Source: Parasponia andersonii (taxonomy: Eukaryota > Streptophyta > Magnoliopsida > Rosales > Cannabaceae). From it: a DNA stretch of 64,000 nucleotides. A model generated the notes under the pieces. That model searched no databases. It was not told where the DNA came from and saw only the letters and a program-made list of their open reading frames with translations. Below, piece after piece: positions 60,481 to 64,000 of this stretch. Where the stretch lies: the NCBI GenBank assembly GCA_002914805.1, contig JXTB01000224.1:58778-122777 (forward strand), given 5' to 3'. Numbering within the stretch: position 1 is the first letter of the stretch; the number at the start of each line of letters is the position of its first letter. The position numbers were made by a program, and so were the translations under genes.

Positions 60481-60985
60481 TTCTATTCACGTCAAAATTC
60501 CGGTAGCATCTCCCCCCAGTTCCCTTGAGTGTGGTACATACATACACAATCAGAGAACACACTATCAGAATTCGACCAAAGAATAATATTTATAAGTGAA
60601 CGACAATACATAACGTGTAGTCCCGAACTATCCAAATGAGACAATTCAAGAATTAATATCGAGATGCATAATCTCTCATCAACTCTTGAACAGGTCTAAG
60701 GTATTTTTTTGTGACTAAAATAGTACATGCATGTATTAAAATCATTATGTACAAATGTACACATTATGATTGTGACTACAACTTTTGTCATGACATGTCA
60801 ACTTGTTTGGAATGATATTAATCATCATAATTGTATAACTCTAAATGTTATGATCAAGAACATTCAAAACCAGTTTATGTATCGTGACCACTCTAGTGTT
60901 CATGATTTAATAGAGTATTTCGTGTTTTTTAAGAGTATATGTAAGAGTATTTTTGGTATTTTATTATTCTAGTGGTATTTTACGT
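60481..60985. other. CACTA 5' flank of the transposase gene
   Basis: AT-rich stretch inside the CACTA element between the transposase start and the minisatellite. No domain is recognised. Confidence 0.4.
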
Positions 60986-61535
60986 CTTTTATGAATTAAA
61001 TGGGTATTTTTGGATATTTTATGAGTATTTTACTTACTAAAAGGATATTTTGGAAATTTTATTACTCCTGGAACATTTCTGGTATTTTGTGAATTAAATG
61101 GGTACTTTTGGATATTTTTCTAATTCTATGAGTATTTTAGTTACTATAAGGATATTTTGGGTATTTTGTTAATCTAGGGAAATTTTGGATATTTTGTGAA
61201 TTAAATGGGTATTTTTTGAGTATTTTATTTAATAAAAAGGTATTTTTGGTGCTTTATTATTCTAGGGATATTTTGGGTATTTTGTGAATTAAATGGGCAT
61301 TTTTGGGAATTTTTTGAAAATTATCTACTTTTTGGGAAAAATTATTTGTAGGGGTATATTAGAAATTTTATTAATTGTAAGAATATTTTAGTTACTATAA
61401 GAGTATTCTAGGCATTTTGTGAATTAAATATTTTTTGTGGTTATTTTGTGAAAATAATCTACTTTTTGTAGTTAATTACTCGTAAGTGTATTTTGGGTAT
61501 AATTATAATTAAAGGAGTATTTCAAGTATTTTATT
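60986..61535. repeat. Degenerate ~100-bp minisatellite inside the CACTA element
   Basis: The landmark 'gaattaaatggg' or a close variant recurs at 60993, 61091, 61198, 61286 and 61421, giving spacings of 98, 107, 88 and 135 bp. Each unit also holds 'gggtattttggatattttg' and 'tactataaggatattttgg' variants. Copies are diverged from one another. Confidence 0.75.
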
Positions 61536-62589
61536 AATTATATGAGTATAACTATCCTATTATTTTATTTATTTACATTAATTGTATTTTTATTTTTTTG
61601 TTCTTTTTTCTTAATATTTTAATTTGGTTTTAACTACATAATTAAAAAAAATTCTAAACATTTTACTCTACAAATTATTAATTAAATATTGATTTATTAA
61701 TCAGAATTAATTGCTTCAAGTTACTTCAAAATAATCTTTTAAAAATATCTTATTCAATTAAATATTTTATTCAATTAACAAATTAATTCATTATTATTCA
61801 TTTCATTTATTAATTCTAATAAAATTAAATTCTAAACTAAAACGTTTCTAACTCATAAACTGAAATAAAAAATATTAAGAAAAATCAAAATTTAACACCA
61901 AAAAATATCCAACTAAATAATTCTTCATACTCAATCCACGTTCTCAAAACATAAACATCCACCAATATCTAATATATAATATTCAATAAAAGTAATAATA
62001 TAATCCAAGAATCAATAATCTAATATCTAATAATTAAATATCTAATAAAACTAATTATATAATCTAACAATCCATTAAAAATTCATATCCAATATCAAAA
62101 AACCCAATAAATGTTTATATTTCTAATAATATAATATCAAAATAAAACTAAAACTTAAAAAAAAACTGCAATAATATCTAATTTTTCCTAATATTACAAT
62201 ATTTATTTTAATTAATACTAAAATAAAACTAAAATATCAACACATAATCATATATATATATATATATAATATCAAAATTTAACTAATATTACAACATACA
62301 TTTTAAATTATTTAAATAAAAAAATTAATCAAAAACTAACCTATTAACCTTTAAGAGGTGGCTCACGGTCGCGATTACGACAGTGGCAACAGTAGCCGTG
62401 GGCCAGAGGTGGCTGTAGCGTTCTTCAAAAAAAAATCCAAAAAAAATAAATAACAAAAGAAAAGAGATAGAAAGAGAGAGAAATAACAAAAAAAAAAAAC
62501 TTACCAATACAAGAGGAAATCGATTTCTGGGTAGAGAGAGAGAGAAAGGAGTGAGAGATAAAAAATGAGGAAGAAGAAGATCGATTTCT
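61536..62589. other. CACTA right interior, no gene
   Basis: Very AT-rich, with many A-runs and a (TA)n tract at 62250-62269. A short GC-richer part near 62350-62420 and GA-rich runs near 62460-62560 precede the subterminal repeats. No ORF of known family. Confidence 0.5.
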
Positions 62590-63149
62590 TGGTATAAAAA
62601 GCGATCATCTAAATGTCACCGTTTTAAATAAAACACACTGTTTCATTTAAAGCCAAAAAATTTAAGACAATCAGTTTGATCGCCTAAATTTTTGCAAAAT
62701 ATCCAAAACGATGACAATTAAAGATTGAAAACTTAAAATAGCGACATATCTTGCCACTTTAAATATCCTAATTTAAAGCGAGGACAATTATCGTCACTTT
62801 AAATCTGATTTTTATTTTTTACTTTTATATGTTTTACAATAATTATATTTATTTTAATTTATTAACAATAGATTAATCTAAAGTAGTAACTATTTATATT
62901 TATTGTTGCCGTTTTAGAGAAGATATTTTTATACTATTTCCAATCTGGCACTAGTTGGCACACTCCTTGTCGCCGCTTTAGACATTTTTTGAGGGAATTT
63001 TTGACGAGAGGCGACAAGTACCGCTACCTTAGTTATTTTTATTTCTCAAAAATATAAATAATCTAAAACGATAACTATCTAATTTGTCGCTACTTTATAT
63101 TTTAACTAAAATGGCGACAATTAGAGTCGTCGTTTTATTGCCTATAGTG
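62590..63149. repeat. CACTA right terminal and subterminal repeats
   Basis: Repeated motifs mirror the left end: tgtcaccgttttaaat, tagcgacatatcttgcc, cgaggacaattatcgtcac, gtcgccgctttagac, atggcgacaattagagtcgt. They end with the terminal sequence ttgcctatagtg at 63149. These are candidate TnpA-binding arrays. Confidence 0.75.
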
Positions 63150-63686
63150 CAATCTCGCTCTCTAACTAGGTGGATTTCTCTACTTATCTTTTGAGTGTCT
63201 TCGTTAATAATGCTTTTCTGTATGCGATGGTACGTAAGATATATTCCTATAACTCTAGATTTATGGCTTTCTCCCTTCTGATTACAGATCTTTTTTTTTT
63301 TTTTTTTCGGAACCAAGAATCCGTGAGCTGGTACTAAGATCCAGTTCCTATATATTCAATGAGAAGTCAAATACAGAGTAAATGAAGTAAGTGCTTGCGT
63401 AACGGTTTCAAATTTCCCAATTAGGAAATATATATAGGACGGGGACTTCAATAATCCCCATGTTTTGGGTGTATCAATACATCCCACATTTGAGTCATTA
63501 TATTCGTCTAGTTGAAATCAAAATGCCCATTTTATGCATGTCTATCTAAACTACTAAGCACCTTACTACACTTATAACTTTATTTTCAATGTATCAAACT
63601 CCTGCTCAATCAGTCTCCATTAATGACTCTTTCCTCTCTCTTTTCTCTTTTACACTCACCGTTAGTAGCCATAAAATCTATTTAAT
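63150..63686. other. Right flank of the CACTA element
   Basis: Flanking AT-rich DNA with a poly(T) run at about 63292-63307. A diverged duplicate of about 50 bp ('agtagccataaaatctattta' near 63665 and 'agtacccataaaatttattt' near 63705) begins at the right end of this stretch. No gene. Confidence 0.45.
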
Positions 63687-63879
63687 CTAGTTAATACCGA
63701 TTATAGTACCCATAAAATTTATTTCACCACTAGTAGCCAAACCTCGGAAGGCCGTCGGTGAAGAGATGAGCTTGATTAGTTCATCATTGAATGATCGGAG
63801 CTCGGCGTTCTCGCGGCGAAGATAGTCGATATCCTTGCTAAGATCATTGGGGTGCGAGGTGGAAATTCCATCGTCATTT
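63687..63879 (-). CDS. Possible last exon of a coiled-coil protein gene
   Basis: On the minus strand a pyrimidine-rich run ending tgcctgcag is followed by an open frame that begins about 63881 and ends at a TAG (63687-63689). It reads GISTSHPNDLSKDIDYLRRE and NAELRSFNDELIKLISS, a heptad-like coiled-coil segment. It uses more C/G than its surroundings. The rest of the gene, if it exists, would lie upstream, beyond the Ty3 LTR that starts 28 bases away. I do not recognise the family. It could also be a captured gene fragment. Confidence 0.35.
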
Positions 63880-63906
63880 CTGCAGGCAGAGAAAGGGGAT
63901 TTGGTT

Positions 63907-64000
63907 TGTCACGACCCAAAATCCGGGCTAGTGGCAGAAGGGGAATTTCACAAAGGTGGGAAATTCCTTAATTTATTTGAAAAGTATCAAAAGTTCTAGT
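63907..64000 (-). mobile_element. Ty3 LTR 3' terminus, cut by the window
   Basis: The sequence tgtcacgacccaaaatccgg, complemented, is the 3' end of the LTR at 684-2874 (ccggattttaggttgtgaca). The match continues to the window edge. It is the start of an inverted second copy of that family. Confidence 0.8.

Larger units (their letters stand above)
52521..63149 (-). mobile_element. En/Spm-CACTA DNA transposon, 10.6 kb, decayed
   Basis: The left end reads caccacaagaaaatagg and the right end, complemented, cactataggcaataaaacg, the CACTA-type termini. Both ends are followed by subterminal arrays of 'gcgac'/'gtcgc' and 'tggcgacaat'-type motifs (52540-52800 and 62590-63149). Inside, on the minus strand, lie a TnpD-type transposase and a TnpA-like gene, both broken. 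Flanking triplets cca (left) and caa (right) are a 2-of-3 match for the 3-bp target duplication expected of CACTA. A solo LTR at 54642-56455 is nested in it. Confidence 0.88.

Noticed and set aside
52518-63152. Perfect 3-bp target duplication for the CACTA element
   Set aside because: The flanking triplets are cca and caa, so the match is only two of three; reported as imperfect.
1-64000. tRNA, rRNA, microRNA or CRISPR features
   Set aside because: No cloverleaf with intact A and B boxes, no rRNA sequence and no regular repeat-spacer array was found. Hairpins such as the CCTCGG/CCGAGG pair near 33010 have stems too short for a microRNA call.

Overview
This is a gene-poor, AT-rich, transposon-dense window of plant nuclear DNA, most likely from a eudicot. 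The evidence is a six-exon group IIb WRKY gene with plant-type introns, a wall-associated-kinase-like galacturonan-binding (GUB_WAK) gene, a pectate lyase remnant, Ty3 chromovirus and Ty1/copia elements and an En/Spm-CACTA transposon. The species cannot be named from the sequence. Two single ambiguous bases (N at 4992 and 24319) mark assembly uncertainty.

Layout. 1-2874: 3' end of a Ty3/gypsy chromovirus (broken pol end plus a 2.2-kb LTR), followed by a piece that looks like a copia LTR. 4296-4767: promoter-like block with three overlapping TGACG boxes, a TATA-like run and a CT-rich leader in front of a 50-codon ORF of unknown status. 5182-7619 (minus): intact WRKY gene of 625 codons with its upstream region at 7620-8400. 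8480-14550: intergenic, with microsatellites and a small hAT-like MITE. 14730-31490: a run of decayed Ty3-type LTRs of one family in both orientations, one carrying a nested 828-bp solo LTR, and one retaining a primer-binding site, a non-coding interior and a truncated second LTR. 33901-35209 (plus): intact three-exon GUB_WAK gene. 35853-41674 (minus): a pectate lyase gene split into N- and C-terminal pieces by copia material, with its central exon(s) missing. 42190-46270: low-complexity, possibly fold-back or Mutator-like DNA. 48490-51314: another minus-strand Ty3-type LTR. 51750-52467: hAT-type non-autonomous element. 52521-63149: a 10.6-kb CACTA transposon with decayed TnpA-like and TnpD-like (transposase 21, DUF4218, DUF4216) genes, interrupted by a solo LTR with a perfect 5-bp target duplication. 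63687-63879 (minus): possible exon of an otherwise unseen gene, beside a Ty3 LTR that runs off the window.

Function. The only genes that look intact are the WRKY transcription factor (W-box-binding regulator, likely stress, nutrient or senescence related) and the GUB_WAK protein (probable secreted or single-pass membrane protein that could contact pectin). The third host gene, a secreted pectate lyase, is dead. They are 26 kb or more apart and show no sign of co-regulation. I did not find a clearly new biological system. The most informative features are the nested, datable transposon insertions, the transposon-split pectate lyase, the triple TGACG block, and a repeat array inside the CACTA element.
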